From JAGXTF01 sp044224315 (GTDB lineage: Bacteria > Bacteroidota > Bacteroidia > NS11-12g > UBA955): a stretch of 64,000 nt of DNA. Positions within the stretch are counted from its first letter, which is position 1. Every line of letters begins with the position of its first letter. The notes beneath the pieces were generated by a model. It was not told the origin of the DNA and did no database searches. It was given only the letters and a program-made list of their open reading frames with translations. Made by a program: the position numbers and the translations under genes. The stretch spans positions 248,001 to 312,000 of the forward strand of contig JBGAKR010000002.1 in NCBI GenBank assembly GCA_044224315.1, in the 5' to 3' direction. Of the stretch, positions 1 through 10,200 are shown one piece after another.

Positions 1-398
1 TGGCACTCTTTGATGGGAATATTGCCTTGCTTAGAGGCCGCATCAAGTCGGGTCATCCACATTTCGTAGTTCAGATAGGGATCTTCAATCAAGGCGGCCC
101 TGAATTCGGCATACAATTCTGTAGCAACATCGGCCTTATTCGAAGGAAAAGGGAAAGAAAAATGCACGTCGGGGTGGGTAAGGCTGCCAAATTTGCGGCA
201 ACTTCCGCATAGCCCGCAACTATCCTCTTCGGTTGGATTTTCGCAAACCAGGTATTGTGCATAGGCCAAAGCCAGGGTTAAATTTCCGCTACCCTCTTCG
301 CCCAGAAAAAGCTGTGCGTGCGGGATGCGACCACTGCGAATGCCTCTTCTCAGCCGGGCTGCCAGCTCTTTTTGACCAACTACCTGTGCAAATTTCAT
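1..398 (-). CDS. holB: DNA polymerase III subunit delta' (clamp loader), 3' end cut by window edge
   Basis: Reading from an ATG at 398 toward base 1, an open frame of 132 codons runs off the window. It starts MKFAQVVGQKELAARL, typical of the AAA+ clamp-loader subunits. It then shows a degenerate P-loop (GEEGSGNL, no lysine), as is usual for delta', which does not hydrolyse ATP. A zinc-binding cysteine pattern C-x8-C-x2-C-x2-C ends in CGLCGSC. Within the clamp-loader complex delta' helps open the sliding clamp during replication. The ATG overlaps the lgt stop (ATGA), so it is very probably translated from the same message as lgt. DnaX is the alternative, but DnaX keeps the P-loop lysine. The C-terminal two thirds lies outside the window. 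Confidence 0.85.
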   Translation of the reverse strand, partial: MKFAQVVGQKELAARLRRGIRSGRIPHAQLFLGEEGSGNLTLALAYAQYLVCENPTEEDSCGLCGSCRKFGSLTHPDVHFSFPFPSNKADVATELYAEFRAALIEDPYLNYEMWMTRLDAASKQGNIPIKEC

Positions 399-1180
399 TT
401 GGGATTCACCTGATTTTTGGCAGTTTTAAACCGCCAGATATAGATGGCTAAACATATGGCAAACACAATAATGGCAAAAAACTGGCTATGCGAAAGCAGG
501 CCGTTGAACAGGTAACCGCGTTCCTCATCACCCCGGTATTTTTCGGTAATAAACCTACCCACGGCATAAACCAATCCGTAAATCAAAAACAACTGCCCGG
601 CAAATTGCTTTCTTTTTTTCATCAGCATCATGATTCCAATGGCAAAGAAAATAATGGCCGAGTCCCAGATTTGAACCGGATATAGTGGCACACCCAGTGG
701 GTCGGCATGCGAAGCCTGATTTGTAAATATCACTCCCATACTGCCCTTGCACACTGTACCATGGCAACAACCGGCCATAAAACAGCCAATTTTCCCAAAA
801 GCATGCACCAGGGCCCCGCTTACACCTACGATATCGAACATTTCCCATACCGGTAAATTTTTGCGTTTAAACCACCATACAAGAATGGGAACTGTAAATA
901 AAAAGCTGCCGTAAAATACAAATCCTTGCCCGGGGTTTTCCAGCATTTTGGAGGGGTCTTTAAGGTATATGGAGGGGTTTTCGAGATAGAAAAAGATTTT
1001 ACCACCTACAAAAACGCCAAACACACACCACAAAAAAAGCCCGCTTACCGCATCGGAGTTTAGGCCATAGGGCTTACCATTTTTAAGGAAATAAAAATAT
1101 GCAGCTATAACGCCTAATAAAATCAGAAATCCGTAGCTGTAAATGGTAATACTGCCTATATGGAATAACTCGGGATACAT
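395..1180 (-). CDS. lgt: Prolipoprotein diacylglyceryl transferase
   Basis: A 261-aa polytopic inner-membrane protein of normal family length. Lgt moves diacylglycerol from phosphatidylglycerol to the lipobox cysteine of prolipoproteins, the first step of lipoprotein maturation. The family signature is clear: HAFGKIGCFMAGCCHG in the middle (about residues 127-142) and a C-terminal block with an essential-type arginine (EKYRGDEERG, then SHSQF). About seven hydrophobic segments are visible, beginning with SYGFLILLGVIAAYFYF. It lies 53 bp downstream of the HIT gene and its stop overlaps the holB start. A TATTTTTG box lies just ahead of its ATG, so it may also have its own promoter. Several lipoproteins in this window would be substrates. 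Confidence 0.95.
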   Translation of the reverse strand: MYPELFHIGSITIYSYGFLILLGVIAAYFYFLKNGKPYGLNSDAVSGLFLWCVFGVFVGGKIFFYLENPSIYLKDPSKMLENPGQGFVFYGSFLFTVPILVWWFKRKNLPVWEMFDIVGVSGALVHAFGKIGCFMAGCCHGTVCKGSMGVIFTNQASHADPLGVPLYPVQIWDSAIIFFAIGIMMLMKKRKQFAGQLFLIYGLVYAVGRFITEKYRGDEERGYLFNGLLSHSQFFAIIVFAICLAIYIWRFKTAKNQVNPK

Positions 1181-1187
1181 GGAAAAG

Positions 1188-1195
1188 CAAAAATA
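1188..1195 (-). promoter_or_regulatory. Possible promoter -7 box of lgt
   Basis: On the minus strand this reads TATTTTTG, an exact match to the Bacteroidota -7 consensus TAnnTTTG, ending 7 nt before the lgt ATG. No good TTTG -33 box was found at the expected spacing, so the assignment rests on one element. Confidence 0.35.
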
Positions 1196-1233
1196 TGAAG
1201 TAAGCTTAAGACCCGCGGAAGATGTGCAAATAT

Positions 1234-1632
1234 TTACGAATTTAATTTTTCCCGAATGGCCAGGGCCACCGCCGAAAGCTCATCCTGCGAGGGAGATAGC
1301 TTGGGTCGGGTAAAATTCAGGTCGTTTACCGTTTGCATCGGAACCAGGTGAATATGGGCATGGGGTACTTCCAAGCCAATAACTGCAACACCAATTCGCA
1401 CGCATGGCACAGCGGCTTTAACCGCACCGGCAATTTTCTTGGCAAACACCATCATATCCCCCAAATCATTGTCTGGGATATCAAAAATATAGTCGGTTTC
1501 GGTTTTTGGCACCACTAATACATGGCCCATTGCGAGGGGCATTATATCCAGGAATGCAAAAAAACGATCGTCCTCGGCAATTTTATGACAAGGGATTTCA
1601 CCGGCAATAATTTTGCTGAAAATGGAAGGCAT
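1234..1632 (-). CDS. HIT family protein (histidine triad nucleotide-binding hydrolase)
   Basis: 132 aa, normal for a bacterial HIT protein of the HinT/HIT-like branch. HIT proteins hydrolyse phosphoramidate or related nucleotide conjugates such as AMP-lysine. The catalytic triad HAHIHL (about residues 91-96) is intact, and the N-terminal block SIFSKIIAGEIPCHKIAEDD is classical. Its ATG overlaps the greA stop (TGATG), indicating translational coupling with greA, an arrangement familiar in Bacteroidota. The exact substrate cannot be read from sequence. Confidence 0.92.
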   Translation of the reverse strand: MPSIFSKIIAGEIPCHKIAEDDRFFAFLDIMPLAMGHVLVVPKTETDYIFDIPDNDLGDMMVFAKKIAGAVKAAVPCVRIGVAVIGLEVPHAHIHLVPMQTVNDLNFTRPKLSPSQDELSAVALAIREKLNS

Positions 1633-2102
1633 CAGATGCTTATGTCCAGTATTTCGAGTTTTACAACACCCGCAGGTACTGCAATATCTACAATTTCTCC
1701 CTTAGCCCGGCCTAATAAACCTGCGCCTATGGCACTTTTAACCGAAATTTTATTTTCTTTCAGATTGGCCTCAGTTTCAGATACAATCATGTATTCGGCT
1801 TCTTTGCCTGCGTTGTGGTTTTTAACCTTCACTTTGCAGAGAATGGTTACCTTGCTGGTATCAATCTGCGAACTATCGATGATTCGGGCATTGGCCACCA
1901 GTGATTCCATTTGACGGATTTTGTCTTCCAGGTGACCTTGGGCTTCCTTGGCAGCATCGTACTCGGCATTTTCACTTAAATCTCCCTTGTCTCGTGCTTC
2001 GGCAATGGCCTGGGTAATGCGCGGACGTTCTTCTGCTTTTAAAAATTGCAATTCTTGCTTGAGTTTTTCAAGCCCCTCTTTAGTAAAATACTGAATGCTC
2101 AT
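1632..2102 (-). CDS. greA: Transcription elongation factor GreA
   Basis: 157 aa from the ATG at 2102, matching the usual GreA length. GreA enters the RNA polymerase secondary channel and stimulates cleavage of backtracked RNA. The N-terminal coiled coil carries the conserved region around RPRITQAIAEARDKGDLSENAEYDAAKEAQ, including the acidic tip DLSENAEYDAAKE. The C-terminal FKBP-like domain follows. A longer reading from an ATG at 2159 would translate through a perfect hairpin plus U-tract (2125-2160), so the shorter start is chosen. It heads the greA - HIT - lgt - holB run. GreA versus GreB cannot be fully separated here, but Bacteroidota normally carry GreA. Confidence 0.93.
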   Translation of the reverse strand: MSIQYFTKEGLEKLKQELQFLKAEERPRITQAIAEARDKGDLSENAEYDAAKEAQGHLEDKIRQMESLVANARIIDSSQIDTSKVTILCKVKVKNHNAGKEAEYMIVSETEANLKENKISVKSAIGAGLLGRAKGEIVDIAVPAGVVKLEILDISI

Positions 2103-2124
2103 TTGTTTGTGTGTGTGTAATTTG

Positions 2125-2160
2125 AAAAAAAAGTTGCACCAATGTTTCCATTGATGCAAC
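2125..2160 (-). terminator. Hairpin plus U-tract between the porV-like gene and greA
   Basis: On the minus strand a 12-bp stem (GTTGCATCAATG / CATTGGTGCAAC, one G-U pair, 4-nt loop) is followed by eight T. This is a textbook intrinsic terminator for the PorV-like gene that ends at 2194. A TACCTTTG promoter-like box sits just upstream of the hairpin (2165-2172), so the structure may instead lie in the greA leader. Confidence 0.8.
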
Positions 2161-2164
2161 TTTA

Positions 2165-2172
2165 CAAAGGTA
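2165..2172 (-). promoter_or_regulatory. Candidate greA promoter -7 box
   Basis: Minus strand TACCTTTG, exact to TAnnTTTG. Transcription would start around 2161, immediately before the hairpin at 2133-2160. No clear TTTG -33 partner was seen. Confidence 0.45.
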
Positions 2173-2193
2173 CAATTTTTTTTAGTTCTGCTA

Positions 2194-3321
2194 TTATTCG
2201 GCAGAACCTATTCCGATACGAATTCCAAAAGAATGAGTACCATTAAAAGGATTGGTAGCGCGGTAAGAGTAATCCAGGGCTACAACATTGCCGTTATCAG
2301 AGTTGAAATTCAAGCTCAAGCCACCGCAAAGACCTGTGAATGCAGAGGTTCTTTTCTCCTTATCAGAGCTAAGAGAACCCTCTTGCAAAACATAACCGGC
2401 GCGGATGCCAATAAACTTCTTAAAGTTATATTCCATACCCAGCGTGGTTTGGTTTGCACTGAATGCAAAATTCGTAAATGCAGCTGCGAGGGTAAGTTTA
2501 TGGTTATAGGCATCCTTGTCTTTATCCAGGCGGATATCGTAAGAGGCAGCGATATTAAGCAGTGCAGGAAGCTTTACCGGAGCGGTTTTTACCTGAATGG
2601 TTTTGGTAATATTGCTACCATCAATGATGGCTTTGTAGCTCAAACCATCGCCAGCATAGCGCAAATCGGGTCCGATATTTTTAATAGAGATACCAAATTT
2701 CAGGTCATCGCGTTTTATGCCGCCAGAAATGGGGCGCATGGTAGTTGCATATTGCACACCAGCATCCAGGCTTAGGCCAGAGGCTTTTGCATCGGGGATA
2801 CCCTCGGTTACAGCGCGAGCCATAATACCGGCCGAAATATTGCGGCTAAAACTTTTAGAGTAACCCAGGCCAATATTGGTCATATTTACCCTGTAAGTTC
2901 CGATTCCTCCATCGGGGTTTTGCTCGGTGGTAACCATGATATCCTTGATACCAAATTGCATGATACTGATACCCAGTGTACCTTTTTCTCCGCCTTCGCC
3001 CATTTTTTGGGTAAAACCAAAGTTATTTACACCGATACCTGAGCCAGACAGCCATTGGGTGCGGTTAAATACAATTTCGGTATTGTTTAAGCCGCGGTCC
3101 ATGCCCGCTACGTTCAAATAACTGGCTTCTACACCTGTTACTCCGCCGCCGTTGGCCCAGCCCCAGCCGCTAGACTGTGCAAAACCATTGATGGTGAGCT
3201 GTGCAGCTCCGGCCTGCCCTTGCCTTTCGGGGTTACCTGCAAATACGGTGGTGGCAGCGCCCAAAACAAGTGATAATATTATTCTGCTTTTCAATTTCTT
3301 TGTCTTTAAAGGGTTTAACAT
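2194..3321 (-). CDS. PorV/PorQ family outer-membrane barrel protein
   Basis: 375 aa with a signal peptide (MLNPLKTKKLKSRIILSLVLGAATTVFAG, likely cleaved near residue 29). The body resembles the FadL-like PorV/PorQ family: an early GAAQLTINGFAQSSGWGW-type segment, a 'SYLNVAGM' motif (these proteins often carry NPAGL/NPAGM there), then alternating amphipathic strands ending in an aromatic or hydrophobic C-terminus (HSFGIRIGIG). PorV proteins shuttle or hold T9SS cargo at the outer membrane. Its ATG overlaps the stop of the T9SS-type secreted protein (TAATG), so the pair is translationally coupled, which suggests the barrel serves that particular cargo. It is not clearly the housekeeping PorV, which normally sits near porU. 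Confidence 0.78.
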   Translation of the reverse strand: MLNPLKTKKLKSRIILSLVLGAATTVFAGNPERQGQAGAAQLTINGFAQSSGWGWANGGGVTGVEASYLNVAGMDRGLNNTEIVFNRTQWLSGSGIGVNNFGFTQKMGEGGEKGTLGISIMQFGIKDIMVTTEQNPDGGIGTYRVNMTNIGLGYSKSFSRNISAGIMARAVTEGIPDAKASGLSLDAGVQYATTMRPISGGIKRDDLKFGISIKNIGPDLRYAGDGLSYKAIIDGSNITKTIQVKTAPVKLPALLNIAASYDIRLDKDKDAYNHKLTLAAAFTNFAFSANQTTLGMEYNFKKFIGIRAGYVLQEGSLSSDKEKRTSAFTGLCGGLSLNFNSDNGNVVALDYSYRATNPFNGTHSFGIRIGIGSAE

Positions 3322-6300
3322 TAATAGGTATCCAAATCGATGCTGTGCATAATGCCATACCAGCGCACAATTTTTTCACCTAAGTCTTTATTTTTCACAT
3401 GTATCAGGTACAAGCCACTGGCAATCGGTACATTGTTATTGTTTTTCAAATCCCAATCTACGTATGTATTCTGATCGGCTTTATTGATTTTACGAATCAG
3501 GCTACCCGCCATATCATAAATGCTGATGGTGCACTCGGGTGGCAGGTTGGTGATTTTTACACGGCTATCAATGGGGCTGGTTTCGTAATGGCTATAACCG
3601 CGGTATGGGTTTGGCACTACGTTTACCAGATCCAGGCTTTTCTTGCCTTTTTCCAGGTTGATATCGGGGGTGATATCATTGGTATTAAAGCTGTACATGG
3701 GGCGATCGTTATTGCGGTTTGAACCGGTAGCGAAAGTGGTATAAGCCTTTTTCACGTTGATTTTAAAACGCACCATGGTTGGGGGAATACCATCATTCAT
3801 AGAATATCCGGATGCCATATAGGTTGGGATAACCCACATAATAGAGCTCAGAAGTTTACGTTTATCCAAACTCACCGGAGAAGTACTCAATAATGAAGAA
3901 GTAAATTTAGAGAAGTTGGCATCATCCGGGCCCATGTAGCGTGTGCCTTTGGTAGCTCGGCCTGGGCCGGTGTTACCGGTACCGAATATGTATATGAAGT
4001 GCTTACCACCTATTGCAGGGTAATTTCCGTTGTCGTTATACACTTTATCGGTGGGGTTCCAAATCATGTCGCGGCCGTTTTCACCTTGCAGGTAGCTATC
4101 TTCACCAAAGGCCACCATCAAACGTTCGCCGGTTTCCATGTTAATGGCATATCCGGGGAACCAGCTGAGGCCCTGGCTTCCGCTTTGCAGTTTCAGGTCA
4201 ATATCCCGAGAACTGCCAGCACGCAGGTTAAATTTAGGCATATTGCCTTCGGTTGAGTTTTTAAGCTCATCATCTGCCATCTCAAACACAGGGCAACGGG
4301 TCCATTTAGACTTATCCGGGGTAATTACCAACTCTATACTTGCCAGTTCAGACATGGGCAAATCGTTTTGGAAAGAACCAGACCAGGCAAATCCGTAGGT
4401 ATTTTTACCTGTGCTTGGATCGTAGGCCGCACGTGCAGTGAGGGCATAGGGCGCAATACGTCCGTTCCAGATGCTTTGGAAGCTGCTGGTTGGGTCGATA
4501 GCGGTAGTATTTGGAGACAGCGTTTGGAAGAAAGAGTGTGCATATGGATCATTGGTGGCGTTACGGCCATTTTGACCGCCGCGAATCCAGTTGGTCCAGC
4601 TAAATGTGGTGGCTCCGGCATCATTGTCGCCAATAGCTGTAAGCCATTGTTTACCGTTATTTTCCCATTCTACAGACCAGCTAACCAGTCCATTGGTTGG
4701 GTCGCCTTCTGCATTTTCACCCGGGTTGGGTGTTTGGGTAATTTCAATACTCATACCCCAATCGGCCAGAGATGCAGTTGCATTGGTATTGGCAAAACTT
4801 CTGCGTTTGCCTTTATCCACTGCAATTTCGAAACGGCGGCCCTGCACCGATTCATATTTAGAACCAATGGTAGTATCAGAACTAATAGAGTCGCCTGTGG
4901 TGCGGTTTACCAATACCCAGTAGGTATTAGAGGTCATTGAATCTTTCAAACCGCTGGCCAGGGAGTTTTTCCTTTCGCGGAAGTACAGTTCAAAGTTGCC
5001 TTTAGGTACTTTAATGGGGTCTACAACTTTCACAGCAACCGGACCCAGGCCACCCATGTATACAGGTGCAACAGAGTATCCGCTGTCGAGGATGTTTTTA
5101 ATGGTTTCTTCGGTAAACTCAAGCACGTTTCCACCATTACCGCGTCCTTCAATTCTTCTCAGTTTTGGACCACTGCCGTAACCTGAATTCAGGGTAGTAC
5201 CAAAGTTTTCAGGATCGGTTTTGTGAGGAATACCTTTATAAGTGGTAATGTTACGACGGCCAGCCAGGAATTGGTTGGGGTCGGTAAGGGTTGGATCGTC
5301 GGACATGATGGCATAAGAAAGCACCATGTAGTAGTAAGATTTGAAGTTAACCAGTTGGGTATTGGAAGTGGTAGCAAACAAATCGCTTTCGATATTGAAA
5401 GTATGAGAAAGGCCTTTGTCGGCACCATCTACTTTCTCTACCGGAATCAGCGCATTGAGTTTTGGATCGAATACGCGGTTAATGATTTGGCCACGGCCAT
5501 TTTTAATATCGCATTGGAACAACAAACGGGCTTTATCAACATTATCCAGGTCGCCGGTATTTACAGTTGCATCTTTCAGCTGGTAAATAAGGTACCCTTC
5601 GAATTTGTAGGTTCTTTCCTGACTTGCTGCGTTTTTGTATTTCTCCTGGTAGCCTTCTACTTTGGCCGAGTTGGTATTCAGCAGTTTCAGCACCAGTTGG
5701 TTCTCAAGCTCCTGAATTTCAACATCAGGTGCATTGGGACCATCGAGCAATTTAAAGTTATTGTTAAACAGGGTTTGGGCTTTGTCTGAAGCCAATTGCA
5801 ACAGACCCAAAGAACCAGTACCCAGGCAGGGTGCACCGGCACCGCCGCTTGAAGCGCGGGCCCATACTACACCTACGGTAATTTTCTGCACGCAACCGGG
5901 ATACAGGGTAAACGGACCTGTTGATTGCAGGAAACGGCGGTCGCCGGGTATGTTGCTAGAGCTTTTTTCATCCCAGCACTCACCTGGGAAATCAGGATCG
6001 GTATTGGCAGGGAACATGTATTTACACTTGCGGCTTCCACCGAATCCGGTACCACCCCAGGTTACATCTTGTCCACCCAGCCATTTGCCTTGCAACAGGT
6101 TATAAAATTCATTGGCCACATCCGGGTTACCACGTATGGGGTCATTGTCGTTGTTGTAATACATAAAGTGGCTAAGGCCTAATTGTTTGCCTTGTCCGCA
6201 GCTATCTTTAGCGCTTAGCAAGGGTCCTTCAAAATAATCCACACCTACAGAGGGGGGATTTAATCCATAACCCAATACACCTTCGTCATTATCATCACCA

Positions 6301-7268
6301 TTATAGCAATATCCCAAACTGCGGCCTACATCACAACCTACATAGTCATCGGCGTAGTTACCCAAGTCGGCATCTACCCATTCGCCCATATAGCAATCAT
6401 TGAGTGCGGTAAAACCACGGTTAATGATTTTGGTGGTATAGAAGGTCATATTATTTACCTCATCGTTGGTAGCAAATGCAAACGCGGTGGTTTGGCATTC
6501 TACCCCAATTGGCTGGCCTTGGGTTTCAGAGTGAATGTTTCCTTTATCATTATATACCCACCAAATCATCATATCGGGTTGTTTGTCCACTCCGTTTTCA
6601 TCATCGGGGCGGGTATTGTCCAGTACAGGATATTCTCCTGCTTCGGGCTGATAAATACCATCTTTGGGGAAAGCGTCGTAGAACGGAGCCAGGCGACTAT
6701 CTTCATTTCCCATTTTCACACTGCGGTTTGAACCAGCAGGCCAATCTTTAATAGAAGCACTCATATCAGAGAAGCCAGAGCTTGCAGAGGCCTGAAAGCG
6801 TTCCAGTTCATCGCGGGTTACTTTCCACATTTTATCGTAGCCTTTGCAACGAAGTGGGTCGGTACCGGCAGTGCTTACATCCAGTGGGCCTGGCCAGAAG
6901 TCTGAACCACGCTGGCGATAGGTCATTGCCGCAAGTTTCAGGTTACCTCCGTTGTCTTTACCACCAATCCACACAGCTCCGGAGAACAGTGCGTGTTTGC
7001 GCACAGCTGTTGGGTCAGATACTTTGGGAACTTCATATTTAGGGTTATTTAAATCCCACCACATGTCGCCACCATTGAGCAACTTGGTACGTACGTTATT
7101 TATATCCATGTCAACCGACTGGGTAGCAGGTTCACACGTATTGGCAAACATGGTAGCCCGGTTGTCGTTTGAGTTCGACTTGGAGCCACGGTTGCCATTT
7201 ACCACCGGGCGGGCCAGGGTAAGGCCTGCCGTAGCAGCAATTCCAATGAGTAATACAATCCTTTTCAT
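3321..7268 (-). CDS. Large secreted protein with T9SS type A-like C-terminal sorting domain
   Basis: 1315 aa. A signal peptide (MKRIVLLIGIAATAGLTLA) is followed by about 1200 residues without a recognised catalytic domain. The region is rich in Asn, Gly, Trp and Asp, with motifs such as GAVWIGGKDNGG and MIWWVYNDKGN. The last ~90 residues look like a FlgD/Por-secretion tail: VNVVPNPYRG, ISIYDMAGSLIRKI, WDLKNNNNVPIASGLYLIHVKN and GEKIVRWYG. It then has an extra tail of about 10 residues (IMHSIDLDTY), longer than usual for type A. It starts 28 bp after the TonB receptor and overlaps the PorV-like gene. The likely role is an outer-membrane-associated partner of the receptor. The function of the body is unknown. 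Confidence 0.75.
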   Translation of the reverse strand: MKRIVLLIGIAATAGLTLARPVVNGNRGSKSNSNDNRATMFANTCEPATQSVDMDINNVRTKLLNGGDMWWDLNNPKYEVPKVSDPTAVRKHALFSGAVWIGGKDNGGNLKLAAMTYRQRGSDFWPGPLDVSTAGTDPLRCKGYDKMWKVTRDELERFQASASSGFSDMSASIKDWPAGSNRSVKMGNEDSRLAPFYDAFPKDGIYQPEAGEYPVLDNTRPDDENGVDKQPDMMIWWVYNDKGNIHSETQGQPIGVECQTTAFAFATNDEVNNMTFYTTKIINRGFTALNDCYMGEWVDADLGNYADDYVGCDVGRSLGYCYNGDDNDEGVLGYGLNPPSVGVDYFEGPLLSAKDSCGQGKQLGLSHFMYYNNDNDPIRGNPDVANEFYNLLQGKWLGGQDVTWGGTGFGGSRKCKYMFPANTDPDFPGECWDEKSSSNIPGDRRFLQSTGPFTLYPGCVQKITVGVVWARASSGGAGAPCLGTGSLGLLQLASDKAQTLFNNNFKLLDGPNAPDVEIQELENQLVLKLLNTNSAKVEGYQEKYKNAASQERTYKFEGYLIYQLKDATVNTGDLDNVDKARLLFQCDIKNGRGQIINRVFDPKLNALIPVEKVDGADKGLSHTFNIESDLFATTSNTQLVNFKSYYYMVLSYAIMSDDPTLTDPNQFLAGRRNITTYKGIPHKTDPENFGTTLNSGYGSGPKLRRIEGRGNGGNVLEFTEETIKNILDSGYSVAPVYMGGLGPVAVKVVDPIKVPKGNFELYFRERKNSLASGLKDSMTSNTYWVLVNRTTGDSISSDTTIGSKYESVQGRRFEIAVDKGKRRSFANTNATASLADWGMSIEITQTPNPGENAEGDPTNGLVSWSVEWENNGKQWLTAIGDNDAGATTFSWTNWIRGGQNGRNATNDPYAHSFFQTLSPNTTAIDPTSSFQSIWNGRIAPYALTARAAYDPSTGKNTYGFAWSGSFQNDLPMSELASIELVITPDKSKWTRCPVFEMADDELKNSTEGNMPKFNLRAGSSRDIDLKLQSGSQGLSWFPGYAINMETGERLMVAFGEDSYLQGENGRDMIWNPTDKVYNDNGNYPAIGGKHFIYIFGTGNTGPGRATKGTRYMGPDDANFSKFTSSLLSTSPVSLDKRKLLSSIMWVIPTYMASGYSMNDGIPPTMVRFKINVKKAYTTFATGSNRNNDRPMYSFNTNDITPDINLEKGKKSLDLVNVVPNPYRGYSHYETSPIDSRVKITNLPPECTISIYDMAGSLIRKINKADQNTYVDWDLKNNNNVPIASGLYLIHVKNKDLGEKIVRWYGIMHSIDLDTY

Positions 7269-7296
7269 GTCTTTATCTTTTTACGCTTTTTCTTAC

Positions 7297-10200
7297 TTAG
7301 TTAAAATTAAACCTTAAACCAAAACGAATCTGGCGGGGAGTGCCATAGTTGCCGGTTTGGCTGTTTAGCAGGGTTCTATACAAATCGGTATAGCTTTGGG
7401 CACTGATTTGGTTTTGAACGGCCAACTGACCTTGTTGAGAATTCAGGAATCCATCGTCTTGTGCTGCACCGGTGTAAGGGAATACATTCACAGTGTTTTT
7501 GGTATTCAACAGGTTGGTTACCCATACAAAAAGGTTGATTTGTAAGGGGTTTTTGGAATCGCGGTTTACCACAAAACCTTTGGTAAAGTTTACATCCACA
7601 GTATACTGCCATGGCATGCGGGCACCGAATGGTACACCTTTGATTTGGGCACGTTGTACTGCACCAATTTGCACAGGCTGGGTAGTTGGGGTGTAAGGAG
7701 CTCCGCTGTAGGCGTTACCAATTACGTTAAAGCTGGCAAATTTGAAAACTTCTTTACCAAACAACATGGGTCCGGTATAAAGGTTTTTGCGGGTTTTGGG
7801 GTCTTTGCCGCCCAACCAGGCCCAGGTGGCAGAGGTTTTCAGGTTATGGCGAATATCCAGTTCACCCAATGGAATTACATTGCGCAGGTTGGGTTGGTTA
7901 CTGGCAATCAAAGTAGCCTGTGAGTTGATGTTTGATCCGGTACCATCGGCAAACTGCAGCATGTAGCTGGCTTGCAGGGTAAGAGGGCCAATTTCCTGCA
8001 TAATGAAGTTGGCGCGGAAACCGGTGATGGTAGCGAAGTCGATATTGCGGTAGGTTACATAGGTAACAGGGTAACCGTGGTTGATTTGGTATAAGCCAAA
8101 GTCGCGGCGGATTTCGCTATATGAAGCAGAAAGTTCCAATGCGCGGTTTTTGCGGGCACCGAAGATTTGTTTGTAACCCACCTCGTAGTCGGTTTTCAAA
8201 CGGGTTTGCAATGAACCGTTGGAGATGGTTGAACCCTGACGCAATTTGAGGTAATACAGTTCGTCGATGGTAAGGAATGAAGCACCGCTGTTTGGACGCT
8301 GAGCCAGCACATCGTAGCTTACATAAAAGGTTTTCTTACCAGGTTCGAGTGGGAAAGAGAACCATACACGTGGCAGCATATTAATGGCGGGTGCATAATC
8401 CTGTAGAGCATTGGCTTTTAAATCGGTTTGGTTGGGGTCTACCAGGTAAGGCGCTATGCGTCCGTTGGTGGTTTGGTTGGCAATAAAGTCAGGGCTTTTT
8501 TGCTCACTACCATCGGCATTATACCATTTATCGCCATTGCGGTAACCCACAATTTTGGTAGGACTCTTAATATCATTTACATATACTTTATAGTCGCTGC
8601 CGATGTTTGCGGGGTGAATTACAGACTGACCGTTTACAGTTTTTACCTCGGCTGCTGTTTTAATCGGGAACAAGCTATACTGGTCTTTCAGCACCAATTG
8701 GTTTGCATCATAGCGTTCCATGCGCAGACCTAAGCGGAATACCAGATCTTTAAACTGGAATTGGTCTTGCAACCAAGCCGCCATATATACAGGAGTAAAT
8801 GCACCGATGGTTCTTTTATCCTTATTATTCAAGAACTCGTCAATAGAGGGTTTGCCTTTAACAACTTTACCAAGGTGATCGTAACCGAAATAGCTTACAT
8901 AACCGTTACCGTTGTTAAGCAATTCATCGGCAGTGAACATATCCAAAGAGAAATCGCCGGGTTTGTATGAGTTGATATCTACAAAAGTGCGTTCGTCAAT
9001 GGCTTTGCCATAAACATCTTTGGCACCTTCGCTTATGAGTTTATTTCTGAAAGTACGGTCGAAGTGTGACTGTTCGCTGTAGTTAACCAGGCGGTTATAA
9101 CGCACTGTATCGGTAAACACGCCATTGGCATCATAGCTAAGAATGGGGTGGTCTTTATCCAGTTCCTGAATGTGGCTGTTCATCAACTGTCCCATCAGAA
9201 TCCAAAGGCCATTGGCACCTAGGCTATATCCACGAGAAATAAGTTGTTCGTAGTAAAAACCGGCTTGTAAATCATGCGGAGCTCTTTCGCGGCCACCCAC
9301 AGTTTTGGGTTTAACCTGCATTTGTCCCAAGGCAAAGAATGAATACTTTTCAGACTGACTTTTGCTCCAGCCTGAAGTAATATTGCCCTGAGAGGCCCAC
9401 AGAGAATAAACGGCAGAGGGATTGTAACCGTTCAGCAGGCCCTGGCTGTTTTGGAGTTGGGCTGTATTTTGAATGGTAAACCCACGGCTGCCGTAGTAGT
9501 CATATACAAATTGGGTATAGTTTGCACGCACTTTATTTAAGTCGCTGCGTTCAAAAGTCATTAAGGTATCGCGGTAACCAGCCAGTTTCCAGTAGTTGCG
9601 CAATTGAACTTCATTGCCATATTGGTCAATAACTTTTTCAGGGGTTGAATTGGGGCTATTATCTGAGCGAGAGTAGCCAAAAACTTCTGTTGGGAAGCGG
9701 GTAAATGTACCAATATATCCGTAGTCGAAAATATTATCCAAATGGCTGGCATCGCGGGTGCGGCCCTGGCTGTTTTGGTAATCGGCGCGGATGGTATAGA
9801 ACGCATTTTTAACGTTGCTGGTTTTATTTACTTTAAAGTTTTGAGTGAATTGCAGGTAAGCACGCACGGTAGAAGCATCACCCCGTGCATTGGCTGCATA
9901 GTTCATTATTGAGTTACCTGCGGCAAGATTTTGCTGGTAGAAATAACTACCGTAAGCTGTAACAGAAATGAAACGATTTGGGCGGAATTCTAATTTACCC
10001 ACAAAGTTACCGTTACCCAATGGGGAATTGGGGCGGGCTTTCAGTCGCTCAATATCATTCATAGTAAGGTAGCTGGCTGCATTCACAAACCCGTTGGGGG
10101 TAAAGATCATGGGGCTGTTTTCCAGTTCCTTAAGTTTATCTTCTTTAACTACATATATACCGGTGCGGGTAGGCGCAGGGTCTTTATAGAAACCCAGGGT

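Noticed and set aside
2103..2159. Longer GreA start at 2159
   Set aside because: It would translate the hairpin and U-tract; the conserved GreA N-terminus starts at 2102.
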